Source: Citrus sinensis
Taxonomy: Eukaryota; Streptophyta; Magnoliopsida; Sapindales; Rutaceae
NCBI RefSeq assembly: GCF_022201045.2
Contig: NC_068563.1
Span: forward strand, 3,100,001-3,164,000
DNA length: 64,000 nucleotides
Reading direction: 5' to 3'
The notes under the pieces were generated by a model. That model saw only the letters and a list, made by a program, of their open reading frames with translations. It ran no database searches and was not told where the DNA came from. This document shows positions 1 to 11,690 of this stretch, in pieces (position 1 is the stretch's first letter; every line of letters begins with the position of its first letter). A program made the position numbers and the translations under genes.

Positions 1-512
1 ATCAAATGAATGTTGTAGGTGTCACTTCACAATTGATTTAGTTCGTAAAATTTCTCGACGGACAAGGGGAAAAAGAAAATTAATTTTAAAACTAAACCCC
101 TTTTATTTATTTATTTATTTATTTTTGTTTTAATCTATTAGATTACGGTTAAAATTCGTTGTAATATTTTATAGAACCTACAGCCGCTTAGGCGGGGCCC
201 ACTTGGCCACGTGTCAAGAAAAAATTTGGGCTCACTATTTGGGGCCGCAAACCCTCTCTCCCTCTCTTTTCGCACCTTAAGCCTCGAAAATAATAAATTC
301 GGATTTCGTTTGTTAAATTTGTGAAACAACGGCTCAAAGAATCAAAATTCTCTTCTTTCTTTCTTCCCCTTTTTTTCAACAAATTAAACTCTTCTTTTGC
401 GCAAAATTAGCTCGAAAATTAAAATGCGGTTGTTTTCATTTTCGGCGACGATTAATTGGATTTGTTTTTAGTTTAACTTTTGTCGTTCTGAATATTGACT
501 CGAAAATCGCGC
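1..512 (+). promoter_or_regulatory. 5' flank and probable promoter of the LOH2-like gene
   Basis: Non-coding. Seen in the sequence: a G-box/ABRE-like core CACGTG inside GCCACGTGTC (206-215), a GGGCCCA block containing a site-II-like TGGGCC on the minus strand (196-201), and a telo-box AAACCCT (249-255), followed by a pyrimidine-rich leader. Site II plus telo-box is a combination known from plant housekeeping promoters. That these sites drive the downstream gene is inference from position. Short open frames here show no recognisable protein. Confidence 0.4.
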
Positions 513-3500
513 ATGGACCCGATCCGTAGTGAGAGTATACAGCCGGACGCGTGGCATTTCGTCGTCCCTTTACTCTTCGCTCCCGGCTTCCTCGTCGCCA
601 GGTTCTTTTTGGATAGATTCATCTTTCGAGTAAGATTTTGTTGCTTCTTTGTGTTGTTTTATTATATTAGATTTCTTGTAACAAATGTATATTTTAGGTT
701 TCGTTTGTTAATATTATTATCGTCATTTTTTGTTGATAATTTGACGTCAATTTGGCTTCGTGTTGCGTTAACTGCTATGATTTAGTATTTTGTCTGTTTG
801 GTTGCTGGAAAATCAAGAAGAATCGAAGGAAACTTTAGAACTTTATGTGGTTTTAGCTGGAAATTTGAGAACAATCAAGTAGATTTAGTATATGTTAGTT
901 GATGGATGTGCTTCGGCTTTTTATGCGCGTCAGCTAAAACGTGTTTGGTAAAAGTGTGGAAGCTAATCTCTACAACTTGCTCTCCAACTTACTGTTGACA
1001 TATGGTGATTCCATCCTACAATTGTGGGATTTGAAAGCCAATCGCACCTCAATTTCAAAGAGATTGAGGTTTTTTGGCATTTAGTTTACAGTTGCGATGT
1101 AGAATGGAATGACTGGCTTTCAAAGTAGGAGTGGTTAGATAGTTGGAGGTCATTAGCTTCCAAGTAAAATTGAGTAAAAGTGTGCATTTAACAAACACTT
1201 TAGCTATTTTCCTTTCAAAGTTTAGCAGAAAACAGCAGTTCCGAGCATCCCTTTAGTTATGTAGTTGTATTAGGTTATGTTTTATTGAATTCTTTGCAAT
1301 AAAAGGAAAAATAAAAAAAATTGACCTTTATGTTATTATTCTTTTTTGCATCTATACCAGCAATGAAGTGGGTTGTTTTGTGGCGGGTATTTTCATTGGA
1401 TTTTGTGCTTTTTTTTTGTGTATAAATGTGCAATAGGAAGCTTAGTGACAGGCCCTTGGATTTTAGTTGGTTTCCTCATGATTACGAAGAAATTTGTTAA
1501 AAAGTAGAAATAGGGAAAATTTGTTAAAGAGTAGAAATAGGGAAATTTTGTTAAAGAGTAGAAATAGGGAGAGGGAAAAAATAGGTGACACTTTGCAAAG
1601 GTTGGAGTTCTAGGATAAAGTGGATCTTTGGGCTATACATGGTAAATTGGCAGAAGAGTTGATTTTCTTCAAGATGTCACAGCTTAAATTTGATGATGAC
1701 ATCGTTTTTTTTTTTTTTTGAGTCGCGAGAAATTTGTATTGGTGCTGAAGAGCTTGTTGTAAGGGCTTGCAGTTGTTATATTTTGTATATTTTCACATAG
1801 ATATGATATCTGAAATTCATTGTATTAATTAGCTATTTCGGAATTGACTTCCCACATATTCCATGATGATGCCTACAAAAAGTCATGTTTCGATCATCAA
1901 AAGAAGCAATGATTCTGTGCACATATTGTTTCTGATAATTTATACCAAGTATTGCTTTTTTTTTTTTTGGGGTACCACTTCTGTTTTTTCTATGTGCGGT
2001 ATTTATGTTATAAAAAACACTCGATATTTTCTTTATAGTTGATTATTCTTTGCCTCTTTGTAGAGGCTAGCTCTCCGGTTGTTGAATAAAGGACGTCCCC
2101 AGTTGAAGATAAATGAAACTACAAGGGCAAAAATTAGCAAATGTTCAGAATCTATGTGGAAGCTGACATACTATGCTACTGTTGAGTTCTGTATTCTCAA
2201 AATTGCCTGCGATGAGCCATGGTTCACAGATACAAACTTGTACTTCAAAGGCTGGCCAAATCAAGAGTTGAAGTAAGTGCAAAATATGCCTGGAATTTTT
2301 CATCCAATTGCTGGACAAATGATCAATGTTACAGTCGCTTCTGTAGTTGTTCATAATTGGATTGAATGCATTTCTTTCGGTCTCATTTTGTGACTTTGGG
2401 ATGTGCCCTCATGTATTTATGTGGTCAACAAGAGTTGATCTGTTTTCTTTATTGTCTTAACTGACATGTGTCTTTTGTTTTTTTCCAGGCTTCCTATAAT
2501 GCTTTATTACATGTGCCAATGTGGATTCTATATCTATAGCATTGCTGCACTTCTTACATGGGAGACTCGAAGGAAGGATTTCGCTGTGATGATGGCTCAT
2601 CATGTAATTACTGTTCTCCTGATTGGATACTCATATTTTACTAGGTAATAAATCAGATATGTCTAGATACACTGAAATTAACGCAATATGTGGCCTGCAG
2701 TCACATGTTTTTAAACTGATTGTGTATCCTATTTATGTGGAATTCTATCCTATTATTTTTAATCCTTATTATTGGCCCTTGCCTGTCATCAGATCTTTGT
2801 TCATTATTCATTAATGAATAAGTACTATGGATTTTGCAAAAGTCTAACCTGAGCCAGGGGTGTGTACATATTTTATAGTGTTCATCTCGTCTTTGTTGTT
2901 AGTTATATGTTATTATTCTCTTATAATAACAGATCAAGGTTCAAATCCATTGGGAATATGTTTATTTTTGGGTGGGGTGGGGTGGGGTGTGTGGTAACTT
3001 AAAAATAAATTTGGTGACTTTGTACTTTGTGATGAGTTTATTGACATCTTGTTATTGTTTGTATTGTGTGCACATTTTCTCTTGAATTTTTGGGTTATTT
3101 GCTGATTGAACTTGAAAAGACCTAAAGACTTCTGGACAATACACTTTTGTTTCAGCTTCTTAAGCACAATCGTGGCTAAGATCATGGATACCAATATATC
3201 CTTTTACTGATGTTGATCTATGTAAACTATTTTCTGTAACTCGCTAGTCTTCATTTAATCATTTAAATTTGTGCCGTTGGGAAACTCTTTTCTAATTTGT
3301 GGCATTAAATATTCTGGGTTCATTTAATCATTTAAATCTCTAGTACTTTATAAGTTATGTTATGCGACATAGAATACAAATGTCGTTTCTTAAGCTATTT
3401 GGAATATTTTAATTGTTACTGTTTCACTGATATTATAAAGATGTTTACTTTAATTCTTCTTCATTGGGTGTATCATATTCATGACCCCTTATTCTGTTTT

Positions 3501-4974
3501 CAAGCTGCTAAATGATGAGAGGCGGCATGTTAAATGAAACATCCTTGTAAAGAGCTCCACTATCAGTTGGATTATATTTCTACTGATTATATTATGAGCA
3601 TGTGAACATTAAGTCATTAACATAGCATAGAACTTAGATCTTTTGTTATGGAATATTGGGCCCTTGAGAGTTTCAGATTTCTCAACCCTTATCAATTTTT
3701 GTTTTATAGTAGGATAACCTGATGAGCAAAAATGGTTGATATTTCACTCAATGATATATTGTGAGAGTAATTGTTTTTTCTTTTTTTTTTTCTTTCTTGT
3801 AGGTTTTTCCAGATTGGCTCTATTATTCTTGCTCTGCATGATGCAAGTGATGTTTTTATGGAAGCTGCCAAAGTTTTTAAATATTCTGAGAATGAACTTG
3901 GAGCAACCGTGATCTTTGGATTATTTGCAATATCTTGGGTCATTCTACGATTAATATTCTTCCCATTTTGGGTCATCAAATGTACAAGGTTTGCCTGCAT
4001 GATAAATGACTTGATGTCACCTTATTTGGTTATCTAGCAATTTCTTTGGCTTATTTGATTTTGTGGTTTGCACTTTCCAGCTATGACCTTCAGTTCTACT
4101 TGAACCTATCAGAGAGTTATGATATGTTCATTTACTACATGTTCAATACAATGTTGCTGATGCTGTTTGTGTTCCACATATACTGGTGGGTTCTCATATT
4201 CTCAATGATATGGAGACAGCTGAAAAGTGGTCAACTGGGGGAAGATATAAGATCTGGTAAGCATTTTGATGTTTCCGTTGTTAGTTTAATTCATTCAGTG
4301 TCATCAGTTATTCTCATTAGTCTTTCTCTCTTTGGAAATAATCAATGGTTGTGCTTTGATAGTCTGCAGGAAACTTGATCCCATATAATCATTTAGCTAG
4401 AAAATTCCTATTACCGTCATTTTTGTGTTGCAATTGCCACGTACATTAATGTCATAGTTTGGGGGAAAAGGGGACCAATTTCCTGCCTGCAAGTGAGAGT
4501 GCATCCATAATGATCCAATATATAAGTTGCTTATGCAATTTCACCCATGAACAACAATATCTCTGAAACTGAAACGATACTTCCCCCTCTCCCCACCTCA
4601 GGTCATGTTTTCTTTATAATTTAAGAAGGTTAATTTTTTCAAGTTCTTCTTCTATTCCTTTCAAGTAGAGTTTGTGGGGCCTACTTTTTGGAGAAAACTG
4701 GACTGACAGATTACAGATTGGACTTTCTTTTGGACTCTGAGAGTCCATGGGTGTGGTTGCCCGTGGTCCTTGTTCCTTCAACCCTTTGCATACACATAGT
4801 GCATACCAAATGTAATATATTCTCACAACCTTTTCTAGCATGTAATTTTTCGCATAGTGCCACATCATTTTTAACCTTGTTTGGCACCATTTCAATTGGC
4901 ATCTCGGATATTTTTCTAAGGCTTCTTGCTTAACTTGTCTACAACCAAATGCAGATTCTGAGGATGATGATTAG
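513..4974 (+). CDS. LOH2: Ceramide synthase, LAG1 homolog 2 type (TLC domain)
   Basis: Six exons: 513-629, 2064-2272, 2489-2644, 3803-3988, 4081-4256, 4955-4974. All junctions are GT-AG and the frame stays open for 287 aa. Ceramide synthases acylate sphinganine with acyl-CoA in the ER membrane; plant LOH2 is known for C16 acyl-CoA and dihydroxy bases. The N-terminus (MDPIRSES) leads into a hydrophobic segment around residues 17-38. The Lag1 motif is visible as His146-His147 in MMAHHVITVL and Asp174/Asp177 in LALHDASDVF, followed by several membrane spans. The last exon encodes only the acidic tail SEDDD. The ATG at 513 was chosen because the frame upstream has no other ATG and exon 1 ends exactly on codon 39. 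Intron 1 carries a MITE and a minisatellite. The subtype is from family similarity and gene order; ceramide synthase itself is near certain. Confidence 0.93.
903..1252. mobile_element. Foldback hAT-like MITE in LOH2 intron 1
   Basis: The two halves are imperfect inverted copies. The left end has GGATGTGCTTCGGC and the right end, reverse-complemented, has GGATGCTCGGAAC. Inside, AAGTGT..GGAAGCTAAT and TTTGAAAGCCA recur on both arms. Flanks TTAGTTGA (895-902) and TTAGTTAT (1253-1260) look like an aged 8-bp target duplication, matching at 6 of 8 bases, which suggests hAT. About 350 bp long with no coding capacity. The ends are placed by eye. Confidence 0.5.
1491..1570. repeat. Three-copy minisatellite, period 27 bp
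   Basis: Three nearly identical tandem copies built on TTTGTTAAAGAGTAGAAATA, differing at one or two positions, lie inside LOH2 intron 1. They are a simple local duplication with no coding meaning. Confidence 0.75.
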
Positions 4975-5509
4975 GTGGAAGATTTTGTTCCAACTTATTG
5001 GTTCTTGCTGATGATGCCAGCCATGGGGAGATTGATTACTTTGGTCGTCTGTAGATTAGTCTCTGCACTTAATTGGTATCATATCACGAGGCTGGTGAAA
5101 TTTTTGTTCCATAATAATTGTTCAGCGATTCATCTCCGGGTAGAGATAATCCCATACCATCAATCATATATCGTCTTCTTTTCTTTCAGCTGTACAAATA
5201 ATAGGCAGTTCCTGTATAATTTGTTTCTTCTGATAAACCGTTGTTTTAGTAGTAGCACTTTTATCAAGAAATGGAATAGAGATGAAAAAAGCTTCTGTTG
5301 TTGTTGGGGTTTTCTCACTAGTGGTTAGATTCTGCCATTCTGGCAGCTTGAAAGTGATTGCGAGTTCTGGATACACAAAATAGTTATAATTTGCTTGAGC
5401 ACATTTCATTCATTCCTTCCTCACAGTGTTTTGACACTTGTTTTTTCACATAATAACATTACATTTTGATACTATGAATGGAATTTTCAGATTTTCAATG
5501 AATGTTTTA
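4975..5509 (+). other. 3' flank of LOH2, no further gene
   Basis: AT-rich DNA holding the presumed 3' UTR of the ceramide synthase. Short open frames have no recognisable motifs. No clear poly(A) signal could be chosen over others. It ends at the Tourist MITE. Confidence 0.4.
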
Positions 5510-5781
5510 GTGTGCGATTGGTATTGAGGTTGGACAGTTATAACTTAAAAGTTACAGTAATAAAGTGATTGGTAAACACTAACTGTTGTAATTTGAAAGG
5601 TATGTTGATATGATTTTTCACTTATATAATGAAAAATTTATTGTATTATTAATAATTTTGTCAAAATTATTATTTAAAATTTATATTTATTATATATTAT
5701 TAATTTTTATTTCATAATTATAATTTTTTTTTACAGTAGCTGCAGTTTAAAAGGTACAGTACCTTAATTCCAAATGCACCC
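5510..5781. mobile_element. Tourist-like (PIF/Harbinger) MITE
   Basis: Terminal inverted repeats read GTGTGCGATTGGTATTGAGG on the left and, reverse-complemented, GGGTGCATTTGGAATTAAGG on the right. The element is flanked by TTA (5507-5509) and TTA (5782-5784), the 3-bp target duplication typical of PIF/Harbinger elements. 272 bp, AT-rich, no coding capacity. Confidence 0.7.
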
Positions 5782-5798
5782 TTAATCTTCAACTCACC

Positions 5799-6663
5799 TA
5801 AGGATGGCAATTGTACCCGTAAACCCGCAAACCCTGTCCAAACCCACTTGCCAAAACCCGCCCGTTGCGGGTAATTTTACCTGTTGCGGGCGAGTTTAGT
5901 ATTATAAATTAAAACCCGCACATGGATGCTGGTGGATTTGGTATTAACCTTATATCCGGTGGATACCCGCATGGATATCCACCAAACCCGCAATATTTTT
6001 AATTTAATTTTAATCTAAAAATGTATAAAGAAAATAATGTCATTAATTAAATTACCAAATAGCCAAATGCTCAAAGTTGTGTATGTGTGTATGTGGCCTA
6101 TATCCTATTCTAAAGTCATAATCTAAAGAAAACTAAAGGCATTTTCCTTCGAATTAGTATTTGAAAATATTAATCTTAATTATTATTATAGGTTTTGTGT
6201 TGGATGGGTGCTTATGGTGGTGAATGAAATGAATATCTTCTCTTGGAGCTTATTTTAAATGATAATATGAAATGTAATTATTATTTTTAGATACTAGTTT
6301 GTGTTTTTTAAATGGATTTGTGTAATTTATACTTAAATTTGAGAATTTGTATTGAATTGATGTGGAAATTTTAATTTTTTATTTACATTATTTAAATATA
6401 AAATTGAGTATGTTATATAGAATTTGAGGTTATTATTATAAATTTATATATTAAACATTTGTGATTTTAAATACAGAAACCCGCAAAAAATCCGCCGGAT
6501 ACCATTGCAGGTTTGGTAATTGTTAAAATCTGCTGCGGGTGGGTTTTTGTAAAAAAATTAAAACCCGCTACGGGTTGCGGGTGGGTTTGGTAATTTAAAT
6601 TTTGTGCGGGTTTGGATTTAGTAATGGCAAACCCGCTGCGGGCGGTGCCCATTACCATCCCTA
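5799..6663. mobile_element. Non-autonomous hAT element with clustered ACCCGC/GCGGGT subterminal repeats
   Basis: The exact 8-bp target duplication AACTCACC lies at 5791-5798 and 6664-6671. The left terminus TAAGGATGGCAATTG pairs with the right terminus read in reverse, TAGGGATGGTAATGG. Both ends carry many ACCCGC or GCGGGT hexamers, while the ~450-bp middle is AT-rich. Clustered subterminal hexamers are known transposase-binding sites in hAT elements such as Ac. At 865 bp with no transposase, it must move in trans. It sits 17 bp from the Tourist MITE. Confidence 0.88.
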
Positions 6664-6671
6664 AACTCACC

Positions 6672-7770
6672 TCATTATCATCAATGAAGAAGCTAGTTAA
6701 TTTGAGAATTTAGCAGATAATCAAACAAGTCACACAGAACTTGAGTTCGAATGTTACCTTTTTCTCATAATTTTTCTTTTTAATTATTCTTTAGCTTCGC
6801 CTGTGTTTGATATGGAAACAGCAAATTAACATAGGTGTTGGCTGAGGAATTATTATTAATTAATCTGCGCGAAACCTTAATAGCATTAGCAGCACAATCC
6901 AATGTGACGAAAGATTTCCCGAGTTCTGGTGACGTGTAGCGTAACATCACTATGAAATTTCTTAGAATTAGTGGTATATTGCCAGCGGACAATTAGTGTT
7001 GCATCAGCTTTTGATTGGTCTGGTCTGGTCTGGTCGGTTAAATAAAGCTTTCCCCACAAAAATTGTCGTATTTGGTTACGTAATTGCGCTTTGAGTTTCA
7101 GTGTTTGACACTAATCCAATGCCAACTGTATTTTTGTTTGGATGCCTCCCGCGTCCAACTACCTTAATTTCTTATTACTTTCCTTGTTTTGTGCAATTTG
7201 TTGTCTATTTATTTTAAGCCAGCAGTACGCATTTTAATTTTTTTTTTTATTTCAAATACTACCTTAGATAATATAGAATTCATCGATTAATTAATGAGAT
7301 AATACAATTAATTCAATTAGATATTACAAAAAAATATTAATCACTAAATAAATGATATATTATTTGAGATGAAATTTAGTATAAAAAAATTTTAGGTTAA
7401 CGTAATAGTTTGTGTAGTCTTAACATATATTAAGATTTTTTTTTTCATTTTTTCCCCCGATTTGAACAAAGTCTTTACTCACAAAGTTTAGTGGATCGAG
7501 AAGAGTCTAAGACTAGGTCAAATTAAAAAAAAAAAAAAATCTTTTTGTACAATCATTAAATTATAGTGGTGAAATAATTTTTTTTTTTAAGTTAAGAGGT
7601 TTTATTATTATTATTATTATTATTATTCAGTAAGCAGAGTTTGCAAAGTAAGTGAGGCATCGGTCCGACTTTAAAACTTATTGTAGTACTTAATTGACTC
7701 CCTCATTTTTATTATATTCGTGCCTATGTCACTATAATCTCATCATTTAAAAGAAAAGTCACGGTGTGCA

Positions 7771-7810
<40 letters not shown>

Positions 7811-8363
7811 CCGGGTCTGGCTCAAATTGGCATTCTATTGACTGTTTCGACGCCGTCCATTTAAGTGGTTTCGGTTTTAAGTAACATCCTAAGCTCCCCG
7901 TTGACCCTCCAATGCTTACGTTACAGGTGTTTCTTGATGCATGTGTTCATACTTATTATCTATTAGTTTGTTTCTCGTTGACCAAAATCCTGTTTTGACC
8001 TTCATGAAGTATTGTGAGTTGTCCCACGGTTTCTCCATAATATTTGGGATTTCAAATTCACACCCGTATCTGTCACCTTTCCGTATCGAAACAAACTCCA
8101 CTTTGTAAGTCTCAATCATCACAATGCCTCCTAAGGTCCTGAAGAAGCGGTCAAACGCCCTAAAATTGATTGATGATGGTGAGACTTTCATTCATCCAAA
8201 GTTATGTACGTACTTCCAACTTCTTTCAGCAACTAGTTCTTTTTTCTTTTTTTTTTCTTTTAAATTTGAAATTGAAATTTTCTTTAATAAATAAATAAAA
8301 GAATGTCCATCTCTCTCGTGCTCAATTGATTAGAATTTTGAAAGGAGAATACATATTGAAAAA
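6672..8363. other. Intergenic AT-rich stretch with a TA microsatellite
   Basis: No gene recognised. It contains a (TA)n run at about 7774-7808, a short (GGTCT)n run near 7018-7035, an ATT run near 7605-7627 and several poly-A/T tracts. An open frame on the minus strand at 7916-8191 (91 codons) has no motif I recognise and no splice partners. Confidence 0.4.
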
Positions 8364-9422
8364 GGGTTAATTTCTAAATGACAATCTTCAAAATATTTTT
8401 TAAATTATTGTAAATTTTAATTTATTCCTCATTTTCTTATAGAGAAGATGAAAAGATACTTCATAAATTCACTCCATTTTTCCTTTTCTTTTGAGTAAGG
8501 TTAATTTAGAATTACTTCTTTGGTGAAAACATCAATTTATTCTCCCCCCCCCCTTTTTTTTGTTAAGAAGACATTTAAAAAAAAAAAAATCAAACCACCC
8601 TCCATTTTTTTTCTCATCTTTTGGGGTTAAGCTATGTTGCAACAGTTGAAAGTACCTTACTTTTTATCTTTTGTGATTTAAAGGATGTCAAATTTGACAG
8701 AATACCTTTTACTCCATTTTATTCATAAGATATTAAGAAATATTATAATACTTTATATTTACATATATTATTAAAATTTTATTTAGCACCTTACACTCTT
8801 TTTATTTATTATTTTTATAAATGTTAAAGTACTTATTTGTTTACATCCAATACTAGCATTGATGGAAAGACAACAATACCCCTAAATTTATAAATTAAAA
8901 ATAAAATTTTAAAATTTTTTGCTTGTTCCTCTCACCTTCATCTCCATCATCATCAGTTAGTAACGATTAAAAAAGAAAGAAAGAAAAAATCTCAAAGACT
9001 CACCCATCACCTTTATTCTCTCAATGGTTCATGAACAATACAACAATACCAATACTAATACCAATAAAACATAAGAACACGACTCTGACTCTTTTGATTC
9101 TTGTTTCACCAACTCAGCAAATTCCGAGTTTAAAAGGCTTCATTCATATTCTTTCAAAACTTGACATTTCATCATGGTATGGTTTAAGTTAAAAGAGTTT
9201 ATTGTTAGTTTCTACAAACTCCTTAAAGTGATTACATTTGAACGATATCTTACATGGGGCTTCTTCTCCTTGATGTTGATAACTTACATATAAAATACTC
9301 TCTTCGTGTTGGGTACAAAACAAAACCAGTGCAGCAATCACAACTTCCAAAGGCTTTACTTCTTTATACCAAACATTCCAAACTATCATAATTATATCAA
9401 TTCTAACTTAACACCTTGTAAT

Positions 9423-9868
9423 TCATTTTACACAAAATGGATCTCCTGTAAGAATGTCGCAAAAGACAGCTTCAAACTGGCTAAGGGCAAGAAGAGCACT
9501 TGCAGCACCAGAAGTTTCTTTCCTAAGCTCATCAGCAAAACCAAAACTTTCAGAAACAGGCAAATAAGCATGAACCGTGAAAAGTGCAGAACCTTCCTGC
9601 ATTCCCTCCTTCAGCACCTGGGCCCGCCTTCAGGAAATCACTCCATACATTTTACTCAAAGAATCAACCGGTGTGTTCAACTCACAAAAATACATGGCTT
9701 CAACAAGTCGGGGTTTCTTCTTGAGCACAGCTTGTCTACATGCATCTTTAACAGCTGTCATAACTTGCCCAGAGAAGATGCCATGCTGCTCAGATTGTTG
9801 GGAAGTTTCAGAGTCAACATATTTCCCAGCCACAGGAGAGATGTAAGCCTCAACAATTGTCGAAGTTC
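9423..9868 (-). pseudogene. EFL1 (EF-Tu/EF-2-like GTPase) C-terminal fragment
   Basis: Reading the minus strand gives VEAYISPVAGKYVD, then GIFSGQVMTAVKDACRQAVL, KPRLVEAMYFCELNTP, MQEGSALFTVHAYLPVSES, FGFADELRKETSGAASALL and DPF. This is the domain IV-V region of EFL1/RIA1, the GTPase that releases eIF6 from 60S ribosomal subunits. About 150 codons of a roughly 1000-residue protein are present, and they need one frame change near 9620. No introns are visible. The fragment is joined directly to the cystatin piece inside the same transposon, so it is a captured piece rather than a gene. Function is lost. Confidence 0.8.
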
Positions 9869-10141
9869 CGTCCTTGACAACCAAGATCCGTCGGTAATTG
9901 GTGTCGGAAACCACCTCAGTCTCGCCCTACTCCGTGCTCCCAAACTCAACTCATTCTTTGACTATTTGTTGTACTTCGTCACCGCAAACTGCCCGATCTC
10001 TCTCACATGCGGCTCCTTGGGGTCTTCTATCGGCTTCCATCCCTCACCCAAGACTCCTTTACGGTCGACGACGGCCAGGAGAGGGATTGTTGCCACGGCT
10101 TTTCATGACCCCAAAATGCCTAACTCTTGCGCGTTATCCAT
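9869..10141 (-). pseudogene. Phytocystatin fragment fused to the EFL1 piece
   Basis: Minus-strand translation reads LLAVVDRKGVLGEGWKPIED, then PKEPHVREIGQFAVTKYNK, then after a frame change GETEVVSDTNYRRILVVKDG. These match plant cysteine-protease inhibitors of the CYS5 type: the N-terminal Gly region, the LARFAV-like helix signature (IGQFAVTKYN) and the QxVxG loop, here EVVSD with the Gly replaced. An in-frame stop replaces the Gln expected after YNK. The strand ending in the WEKPW loop is missing because the sequence switches to EFL1 after VVKDG. It cannot make a working inhibitor. Confidence 0.8.
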
Positions 10142-10486
10142 TTTCTTCAACCTTTGTCAAGAAGGGTAATTTTGTCTTTTTAAGATTTATGAATAAATTA
10201 TAAATGAAAGGAGTGCAGGGTGCTCAATGATATTTAAATCATAAAAAACAAAAGTTAGGATACGGTACAACTGTTGCAACGTAACTGCTGGACCCCATCT
10301 TTTGAACAAATATGATAATAACTTCAGGTTTTAAAAAATATGGGAGGTGATTTCATAATAGTCAATTCATGGAAAATAATTTAAAATTTACCTTTGAACA
10401 AAAGGGAGATAAGTTGAAGTTTACATAGTTTAGGGAGTATTTTGAAAATAATCATTTTATGAGAAGAAATTTAAAATTTATCCCAT

Positions 10487-11537
10487 TGAAATGGACGGTT
10501 ATGCATCCCTTACCGGTTTTCTAAGTGTAGTTTAAAATTTTTTTATTTCCTTGTATATTAAGAAATGTTACTAATTTAACTTAAAAAACAAAAACAAAAA
10601 ATATCCATTAGGCATAACTGATAGTTATCTGAATTTAAGGGACAACTAGGAGTAAGGATTGGCGTTTTATAGATTGAGACTTCCGTCTTATTAAAATCAT
10701 TTTTCCATTTTGTTGGTTGGTTAGTAATATATAATTTCGAGTAATAATGTTGTGTAAGTTGTTGAAATTATATATTATGTAACTTCACTTGATAGTTGTG
10801 AATGCCATCTCGTTAAAATGGTAAAATCTCTTGTGTTAAAAATAGAAAATTTAAATTCAAATTCTGTTAACATTTGTGGTAAGAGATCGAGTTGCGGTTA
10901 TGTTAAAATAATATAAAATTTATTTAATTAAAAAAAAGAGAGAAAGAAAAAAAAAATTTATTCAATACCTTAATCACATATATAAATTCAGTACTCAATT
11001 AAGTTTGGGCTGAATACTAAATCAACATGAAATTCACGTGGAATACATTTTAACTGTTGATTCGGTTATGGCACAAATTTAGCTGGATGCCTTATCCACA
11101 GTGTACGCCGTCAAAACCCCTGGGGCAAAGAAAGGGTAACAGTAAACCGTAAAAAAGGCCAAAAGTCAAACCTCCAAGGGCAGCTTACCCTACAAAAAGG
11201 TTATAAACAAAAGGGAAGGCTAGCCTACGGGTCGGCGGCTCGGAGGAAAGCGTCGCTATCAGCAAATCGAAAGAAAAGGATATAGACTTGTCGTCCATTG
11301 ACTCTGTGCAATCCAATCCTCCTGGAAGAAACTGAAAACTTCAGAATAAACTCTTGGGAAATCCCGCGGGTCACCAGCCATGTCAGCAATAAATGGCCCC
11401 AGCTGTGAATCACCTGGACCACACTTTCATCACAAAAGTGAAACCCCAAGAAATTTCCACGTGCGCTCAAAAAAGATCCCCCCAGTACTCCGTGTGTTAA
11501 CTGCGTACAGCTGGCGGTCCACGTCAACACTAACACG
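10487..11537 (+). promoter_or_regulatory. Intergenic region and probable promoter of the ERF109-like gene
   Basis: The first ~600 bp is AT-rich with nothing recognisable. The proximal part carries CACGTG cores (about 11036-11041 and 11459-11464) and W-box cores (AGTCAA near 11164, GTCAAC near 11523), the latter in keeping with the wound and stress induction known for RRTF1/ERF109. A minus-strand open frame at 11225-11554 overlaps this promoter and has no known motif. Regulatory use is inference. Confidence 0.4.
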
Positions 11538-11545
11538 TATATAAA
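11538..11545 (+). promoter_or_regulatory. TATA box of the ERF109-like gene
   Basis: TATATAAA lies about 145 bp upstream of the ATG and is followed by a C/T-rich then A-rich leader. Spacing suits a short 5' UTR beginning near 11570. A final GTCAAC core sits near 11570. Confidence 0.6.
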
Positions 11546-11690
11546 CGCGCGCACTCCCTCCCTCCCTCGTCAACTTTCAAAAAATTCAACTCTTTCAATT
11601 CCAGAGCCAACACGAACACACGAACAACTGAAACATAAGGAAAAAAAAAAAAAAAAAAAAAAGAAATAAGAAAATAAATCGACAACGAAG

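Larger units (their letters stand above)
8364..10486. mobile_element. Old Pack-MULE-like element carrying cystatin and EFL1 fragments
   Basis: Long, diverged terminal inverted repeats face each other. The left arm starts GGGTTAATTTCTAAATGA; the right arm, reverse-complemented, starts GGGATAAATTTTAAATTT. Further in, both arms carry TTCAAAATA..(T/C)TAAA(T/C)TAT and, about 270 bp from the ends, TTGCAACAGTTG. Flanks ATTGAAAAA and ATTGAAATG are consistent with an aged 9-bp target duplication (7 of 9). Arms of over 200 bp with a 9-bp duplication are Mutator hallmarks. The interior holds two unrelated host gene fragments fused on the minus strand and no transposase, which is the Pack-MULE pattern. 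The exact arm lengths need alignment. Confidence 0.65.

Noticed and set aside
7916-8191. 91-codon minus-strand open frame
   Set aside because: No recognisable motif, no neighbouring exons, and just outside the Pack-MULE-like boundary. Kept only as a note in the intergenic entry.
9306-10169. 287-codon plus-strand open frame
   Set aside because: It is antisense to the cystatin and EFL1 fragments, which give clear family matches on the minus strand.
11225-11554. 109-codon minus-strand open frame upstream of ERF109
   Set aside because: Overlaps the promoter and TATA region, and no family resemblance is seen.
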